A stretch of DNA of 64,000 nucleotides, taken from assembly GCF_000172175.1 (NCBI RefSeq), contig NZ_ABJL02000008.1, forward strand, positions 2,666,001 through 2,730,000, written 5' to 3'. Source of the stretch: Bacteroides intestinalis DSM 17393 (GTDB lineage: Bacteria > Bacteroidota > Bacteroidia > Bacteroidales > Bacteroidaceae). This document shows positions 44,926 through 54,125 of this stretch, in pieces. Within the stretch, counting starts at the first letter, position 1. Each line of letters begins with the position of its first letter. The position numbers and the translations under genes were made by a program. Under the pieces are notes generated by a model. It saw only the letters and a list, made by a program, of their open reading frames with translations, ran no database searches and was not told the origin of the DNA.

Positions 44926-46260
44926 ATGAAAAAAGTACTTTTCTTCTTTTTCTTTCTTACAGTATGGAGCCTTTATTCAGAGGCGCAAGTTGCTAATGGG
45001 GACAAACATCGGCTGATTGTAACCACCGATTTAGGGGGAACTGATCCGGATGATATCCAGTCAATGATACACTTGTTATTATGCTCAAATGCAATCGACA
45101 TTGAGGGATTAATCAGTTCGCAAGTATGGATGGACGACCCGGATAAAACAGCTAAAATTTCAAAAGTAGTAGAACAGTTTGGAGAAGTTCTTCCTCGCTT
45201 GAATAAACATGCGGAAGGATATCCCAATTTAAATCAACTGCGGGCAATTATTAAACGAGGGCAACCTTCCTCTAATATGACCGGAGTAGGTCAAGGTAAA
45301 GATTCTCCGGGATCAGAACTGATAATCTCGGTAATTGATAAGAAAAAGGATCAACGCCCCGTATGGCTTGCAGCTTGGGGTGGAATGAATACGATAGCAC
45401 AAGCTTTATGGAAAGTGAAGCATACACGCAGTGAGAAAGATCTTAAGAAATTTACTGCAAAAATCCGTATATATGATGTCTTGGGACAAGATGACGCCGG
45501 AGCCTGGATAGCCAAGAACTTCCCGGAAATAGTATATATCAGGAATAAAGAAGTATATGGTTGGGGTCCCTCCGATCAATGGATTAAACAGAATATTCAA
45601 AGTCATCAACCATTAGGCAAGCACTACCCTAACAGGATTTGGGCAGCAGAAGGTGACTCTCCTTCTTTCTTTTACGTATACGCTAATGGTCTGAACGTGC
45701 CCGACTCACTTGAATATGGAGGATGGGGCGGCCGTTTCTCCAATCAAAAGACGAGCGGCATACGAGGCATGGATTTTATAGTGCGCAGCGGAAAAGATGA
45801 AACACAATATGACCCTTATTACATGCATGGAAGCTGCAAAGAGGGCTGTGCCGCCATCAACAAATGGCAGCAGCACATTTGGAATAATTTTGCAGCACGT
45901 ATGTTGTGGACTACAACCGATGATTATAAAGCGGTGAATCACCATCCGCATGCAGTGCTTGATGGAGACCGTTCGCTGAAATGTATCTTTAAGAAGGTAA
46001 AAGCCGGAAATTCCATGTTTTTAGATGCCAGCGGTTCAACTGATCCTGATGGTAACAAGCTGATATACAAGTGGAGTATTTATACCGAACCTAGCAGTTA
46101 CAAAGGTGAAGTAAAAATAGAAGGGGATAATGCGGAAAAATGCAAAGTGCATATTCCTGCTGATGCTGCGGGCAAAAACATACATATCATTCTAGAATTG
46201 ACGGATGAAGCAACTCCGGCACTTACAGTTTATAGACGAGTAGTGCTAAAAATAAGTTAG
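44926..46260 (+). CDS. DUF1593 nucleoside-hydrolase-like secreted protein
   Basis: 444 residues with a signal peptide (S-E-A-Q). The N-terminal DUF1593 domain (about 25-310) opens with V-T-T-D-L-G-G-T-D-P-D-D-I-Q-S, the Asp-rich Ca-binding pattern of nucleoside-hydrolase folds. The C-terminal domain (about 345-440) is an Ig/PKD-like fold (L-D-A-S-G-S-T-D-P-D-G). Related proteins were annotated as cellulose-binding (Sde182). An extracytoplasmic glycan or nucleoside-related hydrolase is probable; substrate unknown. Confidence 0.85.
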   Translation: MKKVLFFFFFLTVWSLYSEAQVANGDKHRLIVTTDLGGTDPDDIQSMIHLLLCSNAIDIEGLISSQVWMDDPDKTAKISKVVEQFGEVLPRLNKHAEGYPNLNQLRAIIKRGQPSSNMTGVGQGKDSPGSELIISVIDKKKDQRPVWLAAWGGMNTIAQALWKVKHTRSEKDLKKFTAKIRIYDVLGQDDAGAWIAKNFPEIVYIRNKEVYGWGPSDQWIKQNIQSHQPLGKHYPNRIWAAEGDSPSFFYVYANGLNVPDSLEYGGWGGRFSNQKTSGIRGMDFIVRSGKDETQYDPYYMHGSCKEGCAAINKWQQHIWNNFAARMLWTTTDDYKAVNHHPHAVLDGDRSLKCIFKKVKAGNSMFLDASGSTDPDGNKLIYKWSIYTEPSSYKGEVKIEGDNAEKCKVHIPADAAGKNIHIILELTDEATPALTVYRRVVLKIS

Positions 46261-46305
46261 AAATGCCCTCCGCTACGGATTAATAAATAAAAAGGAATAA
46301 AAAAG

Positions 46306-46337
46306 TTTGAGGTAGTCTTGGAGAATCGTTACTTTTG
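46306..46337 (+). promoter_or_regulatory. -33/-7 promoter for obgE
   Basis: TTTG (46306-46309), 20-nt spacer, TACTTTTG (46330-46337): a full match to the Bacteroides promoter, 47 nt before the obgE start. Confidence 0.75.
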
Positions 46338-46384
46338 CATCGAAAAAGAAAATAAGTATTTTAAAATCAATCGTAAGGAAAAAA

Positions 46385-47557
46385 ATGGCTGAATCGAACT
46401 TTGTTGACTACGTAAAGATATATTGCCGCTCCGGGAAGGGCGGACGAGGCTCTACGCACATGAGGCGTGAGAAATACATACCCAATGGCGGCCCCGACGG
46501 AGGTGACGGAGGACGAGGAGGTCACATCATCCTGCGCGGTAACCGTAACTATTGGACGCTGTTGCATTTGCGCTACGACCGCCATGCACTGGCCGGACAT
46601 GGAGAATCCGGTTCCAAGAACCGCAGTTTCGGTAAGGACGGAGAAGATAAGATTATTGAAGTTCCCTGTGGTACAGTGGTATACAATGCCGAAACAGGTG
46701 AATATATCTGTGACGTCACCGAGCATGGACAGGAAGTAGTCCTGCTGAAAGGCGGACGTGGCGGACTGGGTAACTGGCACTTCAAGACAGCCACCCGTCA
46801 GGCACCCCGCTTTGCACAACCAGGTGAACCGATGCAGGAAATGACAGTAATCATGGAGCTGAAACTCTTGGCAGACGTAGGTCTGGTAGGCTTCCCGAAT
46901 GCCGGAAAATCGACTTTGCTTGCTTCCGTATCTGCCGCCAAGCCCAAGATAGCCAACTATCCATTCACCACATTGGAACCCAATCTGGGTATTGTTTCTT
47001 ACCGTGACAGCAAGTCGTTTGTCATGGCGGACATTCCCGGTATCATTGAAGGAGCCAGTGCCGGAAAAGGGTTGGGATTGCGCTTTCTGCGGCACATCGA
47101 GCGTAACTCTCTGTTGCTCTTCATGGTGCCTGCCGATAGCGACGATATCCGGAAGGAATATGAAATCCTGTTGAATGAACTGAGCACTTTCAATCCTGAA
47201 ATGCTGGACAAGCAACGGGTACTTGCCATCACCAAGAGCGATATGCTCGATCAGGAATTGATGGACGAAATAGAGCCTACACTCCCTGCAAACGTTCCGC
47301 ATGTATTCATTTCTTCCATTACCGGCATGGGGCTTTCCGTGTTGAAAGACATTCTTTGGGAAGAGTTGAATAAGGATAGCAACAAAATAGAAGCTATTGT
47401 TCACCGTCCGAAGGATGTAAACAAACTCCAGCAAGAGTTGAAAGACATGGGTGAGGATGAAGACCTCAGCTATGAATATGTGGAAGACGATGAGGACGTG
47501 GAAGACCTGGAAGACTTTGAGTATGAGGAAGAAGACTGGGAGGATGACAAGCAATGA
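46385..47557 (+). CDS. obgE: GTPase Obg/CgtA
   Basis: 390 residues. The N-terminal glycine-rich OBG fold (about 5-160) is followed by a G domain with G1 G-F-P-N-A-G-K-S-T, G3 D-I-P-G and G4 T-K-S-D. The C-terminal tail is strongly acidic (D and E rich, last about 35 residues). It acts in 50S ribosome assembly and stress response. The stop codon overlaps the pgeF start by 4 nt. The opposite strand is open over the whole gene, which is a codon-bias shadow. Confidence 0.95.
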   Translation: MAESNFVDYVKIYCRSGKGGRGSTHMRREKYIPNGGPDGGDGGRGGHIILRGNRNYWTLLHLRYDRHALAGHGESGSKNRSFGKDGEDKIIEVPCGTVVYNAETGEYICDVTEHGQEVVLLKGGRGGLGNWHFKTATRQAPRFAQPGEPMQEMTVIMELKLLADVGLVGFPNAGKSTLLASVSAAKPKIANYPFTTLEPNLGIVSYRDSKSFVMADIPGIIEGASAGKGLGLRFLRHIERNSLLLFMVPADSDDIRKEYEILLNELSTFNPEMLDKQRVLAITKSDMLDQELMDEIEPTLPANVPHVFISSITGMGLSVLKDILWEELNKDSNKIEAIVHRPKDVNKLQQELKDMGEDEDLSYEYVEDDEDVEDLEDFEYEEEDWEDDKQ

Positions 47558-48378
47558 TTGCTTTGACAGAAGATAAACGAATGTTGGGATACGGGGTTAT
47601 GACACCGTACTCCAACATTTTTTGTTTCGCAACTACCCGCCGGGGAGGTTTCAGCAAAGGAGATTATGCCTCTTTCAACTGTACGCCTTACACGGGAGAT
47701 GATGCGGAATCTGTCCGTCGCAATCAGGAATTACTCTGTAACTCCATGCCTCAACAGCCTAAAGAATTAGTCATTCCGTTCCAAACACATGGTACAAAGG
47801 TGGAGGTGATTGATGAAAAGTATCTCAATGCCACATCTGACGAGCGCACGGCCACGCTGCAAGGAGTGGATGCACTAATCACCAAGGAACCGGGTTGCTG
47901 CATTTGTATTTCTACGGCTGACTGTATTCCTATCCTGTTGTATGACCGCAAGAACCAAGTAGTAGCCGCCGCCCATGCGGGTTGGCGGGGAACGGTGAAT
48001 TACATAGCCGGACACACTCTCGACAGGATGCGGGCGCTCTATGGAACCGATGGAAAAGATGTTATCGCTTGTATCGGTCCCGGCATATCCTTACCTTCTT
48101 TTGAAGTAGGCGAAGAAGTGTACGAAGCTTTCCGCATGAACGGTTTTGCAATGGATTATATATCAGAATGGAAACCGGAAACACATAAGTATCATATCGA
48201 CCTGTGGGCTGCAAACCGGATGCAGTTGCTCGACTTCGGTGTACCCGGCGAACAAATAGAAACATCAGGTATTTGCACCTATATGAGGCATGAAGAATTT
48301 TTCTCGGCAAGACGGCTGGGGATTAAATCAGGACGTATACTATCGGGAATTATGATAGTAGACACAAAACCATATTAA
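47554..48378 (+). CDS. pgeF: Peptidoglycan editing factor / YfiH (laccase-domain) family
   Basis: 274 residues, Cu-oxidase_4/YfiH family. Key words are F-A-T-T-R-R-G-G-F-S, Q-T-H-G-T-K-V, T-A-D-C-I-P-I-L, A-A-A-H-A-G-W-R-G-T and C-I-G-P-G-I, including the zinc-binding His and Cys residues. Members hydrolyse misincorporated Ser in muropeptides or act as purine nucleoside phosphorylases. Coupled to obgE by an ATGA overlap. Confidence 0.88.
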   Translation: MIALTEDKRMLGYGVMTPYSNIFCFATTRRGGFSKGDYASFNCTPYTGDDAESVRRNQELLCNSMPQQPKELVIPFQTHGTKVEVIDEKYLNATSDERTATLQGVDALITKEPGCCICISTADCIPILLYDRKNQVVAAAHAGWRGTVNYIAGHTLDRMRALYGTDGKDVIACIGPGISLPSFEVGEEVYEAFRMNGFAMDYISEWKPETHKYHIDLWAANRMQLLDFGVPGEQIETSGICTYMRHEEFFSARRLGIKSGRILSGIMIVDTKPY

Positions 48379-48379
48379 T

Positions 48380-49024
48380 ATGAAGAATATTTTGTCCAAA
48401 GGGCAGCTATCGATTCTCATTGTATTGGGAATTTTGATTCTTGACCAAGTCATAAAGATCGAAGTTAAAACGAATATGTTTTATAATGAAAGCATTCATA
48501 TCACAGATTGGTTTTACCTCCGCTTTATAGAAAATCCCGGTATGGCTTTCGGTATGCAGATAGTGCCTAAAGCCATTCAGACTATTGCCCGCACAATATT
48601 TGCTATCGCAATTGGATGGTATATCGTCATACTTATTAAAGCTAAATATAAGCGTGGTTATATTGCATGTGTTTCGTTGATACTGGCAGGAGCTATCGGG
48701 AATATCATCGACAGCATATTCTATGGCGTTATTTTCAGTAAGAGTACACCCACAAAGATTTCTACTTTCGTACCTATAGGGGAAGGATATACCAGTTGGC
48801 TGCATGGAAAAGTGGTCGATATGTTCTACTTTCCTCTTTTTGAGTTTAACTGGCCAAGCTGGATGCCATTTATAGGAGGGGACAATTTCGTATTCTTCAG
48901 TCCGGTATTCAATTTAGCGGATGCTGCCATCAGTTGCGGAGTGATTATCTTATTTTTGTTTTACATGAAAAGTTTAAATAGTAGTTTTAGTTTATGTACC
49001 AGATCACCGTATCAGAAGAAATAA
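48380..49024 (+). CDS. lspA: Lipoprotein signal peptidase (signal peptidase II)
   Basis: 214 residues with four membrane helices. The aspartyl catalytic pair is in G-A-I-G-N-I-I-D-S and F-N-L-A-D-A-A-I-S; E-N-P-G-M-A-F-G is the conserved periplasmic motif. It cleaves lipoprotein signal peptides, needed for the many lipoproteins of this window. It starts 1 nt after pgeF and overlaps the next gene by 31 nt. Confidence 0.93.
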   Translation: MKNILSKGQLSILIVLGILILDQVIKIEVKTNMFYNESIHITDWFYLRFIENPGMAFGMQIVPKAIQTIARTIFAIAIGWYIVILIKAKYKRGYIACVSLILAGAIGNIIDSIFYGVIFSKSTPTKISTFVPIGEGYTSWLHGKVVDMFYFPLFEFNWPSWMPFIGGDNFVFFSPVFNLADAAISCGVIILFLFYMKSLNSSFSLCTRSPYQKK

Positions 49025-49659
49025 AGAATGCCTGCCCCATCTTCAAAGGTGCAGCCGTCTATGCAGAAGTTACCAATACAGCCTTTTGCGAAGGGCTTTG
49101 GGAAGAGATCAATACTTTCACCCGGGAACTGACTTCCACTACCCAGCCGGAGGACGTCAAACTGCAACCCGCCATTGCAGCTACCCGGGAGGCTTATAAA
49201 CGTTGCGGCAAAGACCCCAGCCGTTACCGTCCTTCTGCCGAAGCCTTACGACGCCGTCTGATGCGTGGAATTGCCCTTTACCAAATAGATACATTGGTTG
49301 ACCTGATTAATCTGGTATCCCTACGCACCGGTTATTCCATCGGTGGTTTCGATGCGGACAAGATACAGGGCACTGACCTCAAACTGGGAGTTGGACGCGC
49401 CGAAGAACCATTCGAAGGTATCGGACGGGGTGTGCTGAACATCGAAGGACTTCCGGTCTATCGCGATGCCGTAGGCGGTATCGGTACTCCTACCAGCGAC
49501 AACGAACGTACTAAAATGGATTTAGGCACCCAGCATATCCTTGCCATCGTCAATGGTTACAGCGGACAGGAAGGTCTGCGGGAAGCTGCCGAGATGATAC
49601 AGGAATTACTGAAAAAATACACTTCCTCAAATGGAGGAGAAATTATCTATTTTGAATGA
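48994..49659 (+). CDS. B3/B4 tRNA-binding-domain protein
   Basis: 221 residues matching the B3/4 domain of phenylalanyl-tRNA synthetase beta chain as a stand-alone protein: Y-K-R-C-G-K-D-P-S-R-Y-R-P-S, and I-G-G-F-D-A-D-K-I-Q-G. Stand-alone B3/4 proteins may edit mischarged tRNA or bind tRNA; function unproven. The start lies inside lspA, implying translational coupling. Confidence 0.82.
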   Translation: MYQITVSEEIKNACPIFKGAAVYAEVTNTAFCEGLWEEINTFTRELTSTTQPEDVKLQPAIAATREAYKRCGKDPSRYRPSAEALRRRLMRGIALYQIDTLVDLINLVSLRTGYSIGGFDADKIQGTDLKLGVGRAEEPFEGIGRGVLNIEGLPVYRDAVGGIGTPTSDNERTKMDLGTQHILAIVNGYSGQEGLREAAEMIQELLKKYTSSNGGEIIYFE

Positions 49660-49677
49660 CGAGAAGGACCTTTAATC

Positions 49678-50304
49678 ATGAACATATTCTTTCTGCTGCT
49701 GTCATTCGCACTGGCTTATACTCCGCCTGAAAAGAAACCTAGCTTCTCACAAATGGAAATCAATCATATCCGGGTTACTACACCGGGGCTTTTCGATAAC
49801 GAAAAATTGTTAGAATTGCATCTGGAGCAAATACCTGACACCGCTTATTGCTTTCCGCTTCCCGGAGGAAAAGTGATTTCTCCTTACGGACGTGGTGGTG
49901 GCCGTCACTCGGGTATTGATATCAAAACTTGCGCCAAAGACACGATACGCAGTGCTTTCGATGGCATTGTACGTATGTCGAAGCCTTACAGTGCTTACGG
50001 CAACGTAATCGTTGTGCGCCATTCTTCGGGATTGGAAACGATATACAGCCATAATTTTAAGAATCTTGTTCAGAGCGGTGACGCCGTTAAGGCCGGACAA
50101 CCCATTGCACTGACCGGACGTACCGGACGTGCCAGCACCGAACATCTTCATTTTGAAACCCGCATCAACGGACAGCATTTCAACCCCAATCTCATTTTCG
50201 ATTTCAAAAAAAGAACACTCCGTAAAGAGTGTATTCACTGCACCAAGAATGGAAAAGGCGTCATCGTGAAGCCTGCAACAAAAAAAACAGCCGGAACCAG
50301 CTAA
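49678..50304 (+). CDS. M23 family metallopeptidase (LytM-like)
   Basis: 208 residues with an N-terminal signal peptide. Metal ligands are visible in G-G-R-H-S-G-I-D-I and E-H-L-H-F-E-T, with the Y-S-H-N catalytic His segment between them, so the endopeptidase looks active. It probably cleaves peptidoglycan cross-bridges in the periplasm. Confidence 0.87.
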   Translation: MNIFFLLLSFALAYTPPEKKPSFSQMEINHIRVTTPGLFDNEKLLELHLEQIPDTAYCFPLPGGKVISPYGRGGGRHSGIDIKTCAKDTIRSAFDGIVRMSKPYSAYGNVIVVRHSSGLETIYSHNFKNLVQSGDAVKAGQPIALTGRTGRASTEHLHFETRINGQHFNPNLIFDFKKRTLRKECIHCTKNGKGVIVKPATKKTAGTS

Positions 50305-50373
50305 GTATCCAAACGTTTCACTAAATTTGCAACTGTTTTACCTATAAAACGACATGAACTTATAAACAATTCA

Positions 50374-51375
50374 ATGATAGAAAAACTGATTGTTCTTGAG
50401 GATATCGACCCGGTTATCTTTTACGGTGTGAATAACGCCAATATGCAGTTGATAAAAGCTTTGTACCCCAAACTGCGCATTGTTGCACGCGGCAATGTCA
50501 TCAAAGTGTTGGGAGATGAAGAAGAGATGTGCGCATTCGAAGAAAACATTACCAAACTGGAAAAATACTGCGCCGAATACAACTCATTGAAAGAAGAGGT
50601 GATCATCGACATCATCAAAGGAAATGCACCGCAAGCAGAAAAGTCGGGTAACGTCATCGTATTCAGCGTGACAGGCAAACCGATCATCCCCCGCAGTGAA
50701 AATCAGCTTAAACTGGTAGAAGGTTTTGCCAAGAACGACATGGTATTTGCCATAGGTCCTGCCGGTTCGGGAAAGACGTATACTGCCATTGCCCTTGCCG
50801 TACGTGCCCTCAAAAATAAAGAGATCAAGAAAATCATCCTCAGTCGCCCCGCCGTGGAAGCCGGTGAGAAGCTTGGATTCCTGCCCGGTGACATGAAGGA
50901 TAAGATAGACCCGTATCTGCAACCGTTGTATGATGCCTTGCAGGATATGATTCCGGCTGCCAAGCTGAAAGAATACATGGAACTGAACATCATTCAGATT
51001 GCTCCTCTCGCCTTTATGCGCGGACGAACGTTGAATGATGCAGTTGTCATTCTGGATGAAGCGCAGAATACCACTACCCAGCAGATCAAGATGTTCCTCA
51101 CCCGCATGGGTATGAACACCAAGATGATCGTAACGGGAGATATGACACAGATCGACCTGCCCTCTTCCCAGACTTCGGGACTGGTACAGGCACTCCGCAT
51201 CCTGAAAGGTGTGAAAGGCATCAGCTTCGTGGAACTGAACAAGAAAGATATTGTGCGTCACCAATTGGTAACCCGCATTGTAGATGCCTACGAGAAGTTC
51301 GAAGCAGCTACAAGAGACAAGCTACGAGCTACAAGCAAGGGGACAGCAATAAGCAGTGAAAAGAAAATAATATAA
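50374..51375 (+). CDS. PhoH family ATPase
   Basis: 333 residues. Walker A G-P-A-G-S-G-K-T near residue 131, Walker B V-I-L-D-E-A-Q-N near 228 and V-T-G-D-M-T-Q-I-D-L-P near 253 define PhoH/PhoL proteins, linked to RNA metabolism. The last about 23 residues (from about 311, A-A-T-R-D-K-L-R-A-T-S-K) are encoded by the left arm of a palindromic element, so the native C-terminus was replaced. Confidence 0.9.
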   Translation: MIEKLIVLEDIDPVIFYGVNNANMQLIKALYPKLRIVARGNVIKVLGDEEEMCAFEENITKLEKYCAEYNSLKEEVIIDIIKGNAPQAEKSGNVIVFSVTGKPIIPRSENQLKLVEGFAKNDMVFAIGPAGSGKTYTAIALAVRALKNKEIKKIILSRPAVEAGEKLGFLPGDMKDKIDPYLQPLYDALQDMIPAAKLKEYMELNIIQIAPLAFMRGRTLNDAVVILDEAQNTTTQQIKMFLTRMGMNTKMIVTGDMTQIDLPSSQTSGLVQALRILKGVKGISFVELNKKDIVRHQLVTRIVDAYEKFEAATRDKLRATSKGTAISSEKKII

Positions 51376-51547
51376 ATGGGAGAAATTAGGACGCATAAAG
51401 ATTTAAAAATTACATTATATAACTTCTGAAGAATATGCTGATAGTTCGAATGCCCTAAATGAAATAATAAGAATGACTTGTGGTCTAATAAACTCATTAA
51501 AAATAAACAATACGAGTGCAGCCTCTTGTAGCTTGTAGCTCGTAGCT
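51306..51547. repeat. Palindromic interspersed element, copy B (with internal ORF remnant)
   Basis: Arms 51320-51336 (AGCTACGAGCTACAAGC) and 51531-51547 (GCTTGTAGCTCGTAGCT) are perfect 17-bp inverted repeats of the same family as copies A and C. Between them lie about 195 nt containing pieces of a four-helix-bundle gene. The left arm is inside the end of the PhoH coding sequence. Confidence 0.82.
51376..51538 (+). pseudogene. Four-helix-bundle (23S rRNA IVS/S23-type) protein gene with internal deletion
   Basis: The 5' part encodes M-G-E-I-R-T-H-K-D-L-K-I, the usual start of these proteins. After a junction near 51411-51418 a shifted frame reads I-T-S-E-E-Y-A-D-S-S-N-A-L-N-E-I and then I-R-M-T-C-G-L-I-N-S-L-K, their usual C-terminus, stopping inside the right arm of the element. 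About two thirds of the gene is missing. It lies wholly within the inverted arms of copy B. Confidence 0.75.
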
Positions 51548-51560
51548 AAAGAACTGTAAT

Positions 51561-52505
51561 ATGAAAGCATTAACAAAAACTGATTTCAATTTTCCGGGAC
51601 AAAAAAGTGTGTACCACGGAAAAGTACGCGATGTTTATAACATCAATGGTGAAAAGCTGGTTATGGTAGCAACCGACCGTATCTCCGCATTCGACGTTGT
51701 TTTGCCGAAAGGTATTCCTTTCAAAGGACAAATGCTGAATCAGATTGCAGCCAAGTTCCTGGATGCGACTACTGATATCTGTCCCAACTGGAAGACAGCT
51801 ACACCCGACCCGATGGTAACGGTAGGTGTGATGTGCGAAGGTTTCCCCATCGAAATGATTGTACGCGGTTATCTTTGCGGTAGCGCATGGCGTGCTTACA
51901 AGAGTGGTGTACGCGAAATCTGTGGTGTGAAGTTGCCCGAAGGAATGAAGGAAAACCAGAAGTTCCCCGAACCCATCATCACCCCGACTACGAAAGCTGA
52001 AATCGGTGAACATGACGCAGACATTTCAAAAGAAGAAATCCTTGCTAAAGGTCTGGCTACTCCCGAAGAATATGCCGTATTGGAAAAATACACCATGGCA
52101 CTCTTCAAAAGAGGAACCGAGATCGCAGCAGAACGTGGTCTGATTCTGGTAGATACGAAGTATGAATTCGGTAAGCACAACGGTACTATTTACCTGATGG
52201 ACGAAATCCATACACCGGACTCCAGCCGCTACTTCTACTCTGAAGGTTATCAGGAACGCTTTGAAAAAGGCGAAGCACAGAAACAACTTTCTAAAGAATT
52301 CGTTCGCGAATGGTTGATGGACAATAGTTTCCAAGGCAAGGCAGGACAACAAGTTCCAGAAATGACAGACGAAATCGTAGCATCCATCAGTGAGCGTTAC
52401 ATTGAACTGTACGAGCACATCACCGGAGAGCAATTCGTGAAGGAAGATACCAGCAACATTGCTTCACGCATTGAGAAGAACGTAACGGAATACTTAAACA
52501 AGTGA
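51561..52505 (+). CDS. purC: Phosphoribosylaminoimidazole-succinocarboxamide synthase
   Basis: 314 residues, SAICAR synthetase. K-V-R-D-V-Y near residue 21, R-I-S-A-F-D-V-V-L near 40 and V-R-G-Y-L-C-G-S-A-W, with the later D-T-K-Y-E-F-G and D-E-I-H-T-P-D-S-S-R-Y metal and substrate motifs. It catalyses the aspartate-addition step of purine synthesis. It starts 13 nt after the palindromic element. Confidence 0.95.
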   Translation: MKALTKTDFNFPGQKSVYHGKVRDVYNINGEKLVMVATDRISAFDVVLPKGIPFKGQMLNQIAAKFLDATTDICPNWKTATPDPMVTVGVMCEGFPIEMIVRGYLCGSAWRAYKSGVREICGVKLPEGMKENQKFPEPIITPTTKAEIGEHDADISKEEILAKGLATPEEYAVLEKYTMALFKRGTEIAAERGLILVDTKYEFGKHNGTIYLMDEIHTPDSSRYFYSEGYQERFEKGEAQKQLSKEFVREWLMDNSFQGKAGQQVPEMTDEIVASISERYIELYEHITGEQFVKEDTSNIASRIEKNVTEYLNK

Positions 52506-52517
52506 TAAACGGTTAGT

Positions 52518-53255
52518 ATGGATTATCCCCAGGAACATATCAAACCCTACGGTGAGGACGGAAAAAAGAGTGAACAGGTAGAAGAAATGTTCGACAACAT
52601 TGCTCCTGCTTATGATAAGCTGAACCATACCCTTTCATTAGGCATCGACCGCAGTTGGCGCCGGAAAGCGATCAATTGGTTAAAGCCTTTCCAACCAAAG
52701 TGCATCATGGACGTAGCCACCGGTACAGGTGACTTTGCCATTCTTGCCTGCCGCGAGTTGCAGCCTGACGAACTGATAGGCACCGACATCTCAGAGGGAA
52801 TGATGGACGTGGGACGTAATAAAGTAAAACAGGCGCACCTCTCGGACAAAATATCCTTTGCCCGGGAGGACTGCACCTCTCTCTCATTTGCCGATGACAC
52901 GTTCGATGCTGTAACCGTAGCATTCGGTATCCGCAACTTCGAAGGGTTGGACAAAGGGTTGGCGGAAATGTGCCGCGTGCTGAAAACCGGAGGACATCTC
53001 GTCATTCTGGAACTCTCCACACCGGACCGTTTTCCAATGAAACAACTTTTCACCATCTACTCCAAAGTAGTCATCCCCCTGCTCGGCAAATGCCTGTCAA
53101 AAGACAATAGTGCTTACACCTACCTGCCCCAAAGCATCCGTGCTTTCCCGCAAGGCGAAGTGATGCAAAAAGTTATTCGCAAAGCAGGTTTCAGTCAGGT
53201 TAATTTCCGCAGACTGACATTCGGTATATGCACTCTTTATACTGCGACTAAATAG
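52518..53255 (+). CDS. menG: Demethylmenaquinone methyltransferase
   Basis: 245 residues, UbiE/MenG SAM methyltransferase. SAM motif D-V-A-T-G-T-G-D-F-A; family words M-F-D-N-I-A-P-A-Y-D-K-L-N-H and G-I-R-N-F-E. It makes menaquinone, the quinone expected for anaerobic Bacteroides. Follows purC by 12 nt and ends in TAG. Confidence 0.93.
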   Translation: MDYPQEHIKPYGEDGKKSEQVEEMFDNIAPAYDKLNHTLSLGIDRSWRRKAINWLKPFQPKCIMDVATGTGDFAILACRELQPDELIGTDISEGMMDVGRNKVKQAHLSDKISFAREDCTSLSFADDTFDAVTVAFGIRNFEGLDKGLAEMCRVLKTGGHLVILELSTPDRFPMKQLFTIYSKVVIPLLGKCLSKDNSAYTYLPQSIRAFPQGEVMQKVIRKAGFSQVNFRRLTFGICTLYTATK

Positions 53256-53262
53256 AATGATA

Positions 53263-53313
53263 GGATGGTAAGATGATAACATGTTAAGATTCAATGTTAT
53301 CATCCTACCATCC
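53263..53313. repeat. 20-bp-stem palindromic element between menG and aroE
   Basis: GGATGGTAAGATGATAACAT (53263-53282) pairs at 19 of 20 positions with 53294-53313 around an 11-nt loop. It may terminate or insulate the menG transcript, or be a dispersed repeat like those at 4402, 51306 and 56041, but with a different sequence. Confidence 0.7.
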
Positions 53314-53361
53314 CACCATTTTACCATTACTATATTATTGACATAGCACACTAAGAGAATT

Positions 53362-54108
53362 ATGCAGAAATACGGTTTAATAGGCTATCCGCTGAGACAT
53401 TCGTTTTCCATCGGATATTTCAATGAAAAGTTCAAATCGGAGAATATCGACGCCGAATATGTAAACTTTGAGATACCCAACATCAATGACTTTATGGAAG
53501 TCATAGAGGAAAATCCCAACCTCTGCGGACTTAATGTGACCATTCCGTACAAAGAACAGGTCATCCCCTTTCTTGACGAACTGGACAAAGATACCGCAAA
53601 GATCGGCGCAGTGAACGTCATCAAAATCATCCGCCAGCCGAAGGGAAAAGTAAAACTTGTCGGCTATAACTCGGATATCATAGGATTTACACAGTCCATT
53701 GAACCTTTACTGCAACCCCATCACAAGAAGGCGCTGATTCTGGGTACAGGCGGTGCATCCAAAGCCGTCTATCGCGGACTGGCCAATCTGGGCATCGAAA
53801 GCGTATTCGTATCGCGTACGAAAAAGGAATCGTCTCACCTCACTTATGACGAACTGACACCGGAGATTATGCAGGAATATACTATTATCGTAAACTGTAC
53901 ACCCGTAGGCATGTACCCTAAGGTGGATTTCTGTCCGGATATTCCTTATGATCAATTAACTCCCAACCATTTACTCTACGATTTGTTATATAATCCCAAT
54001 GAAACCCTTTTCATGAAAAAGGGAGAGGCTCACGGCGCCGTTACTAAAAACGGACTGGAAATGCTGTTATTGCAAGCATTTGCCGCATGGGAAATATGGG
54101 ACAAATAG
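53362..54108 (+). CDS. aroE: Shikimate dehydrogenase
   Basis: 248 residues. Substrate site Y-P-L-R-H-S-F-S near residue 9, N-V-T-I-P-Y-K-E catalytic Lys region near 57, NADP loop L-G-T-G-G-A-S-K and V-N-C-T-P-V-G-M. It reduces 3-dehydroshikimate in aromatic amino-acid synthesis. The next gene begins 17 nt after the TAG stop. Confidence 0.93.
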   Translation: MQKYGLIGYPLRHSFSIGYFNEKFKSENIDAEYVNFEIPNINDFMEVIEENPNLCGLNVTIPYKEQVIPFLDELDKDTAKIGAVNVIKIIRQPKGKVKLVGYNSDIIGFTQSIEPLLQPHHKKALILGTGGASKAVYRGLANLGIESVFVSRTKKESSHLTYDELTPEIMQEYTIIVNCTPVGMYPKVDFCPDIPYDQLTPNHLLYDLLYNPNETLFMKKGEAHGAVTKNGLEMLLLQAFAAWEIWDK

Positions 54109-54125
54109 AGTGAAAGGAAGGAAAG

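Noticed and set aside
46367..47554. 395-codon open frame antisense to obgE
   Set aside because: It spans almost exactly the obgE gene, has Cys/His/Phe-rich low-complexity composition, no start site signals and no recognisable domain; it is a codon-bias shadow.
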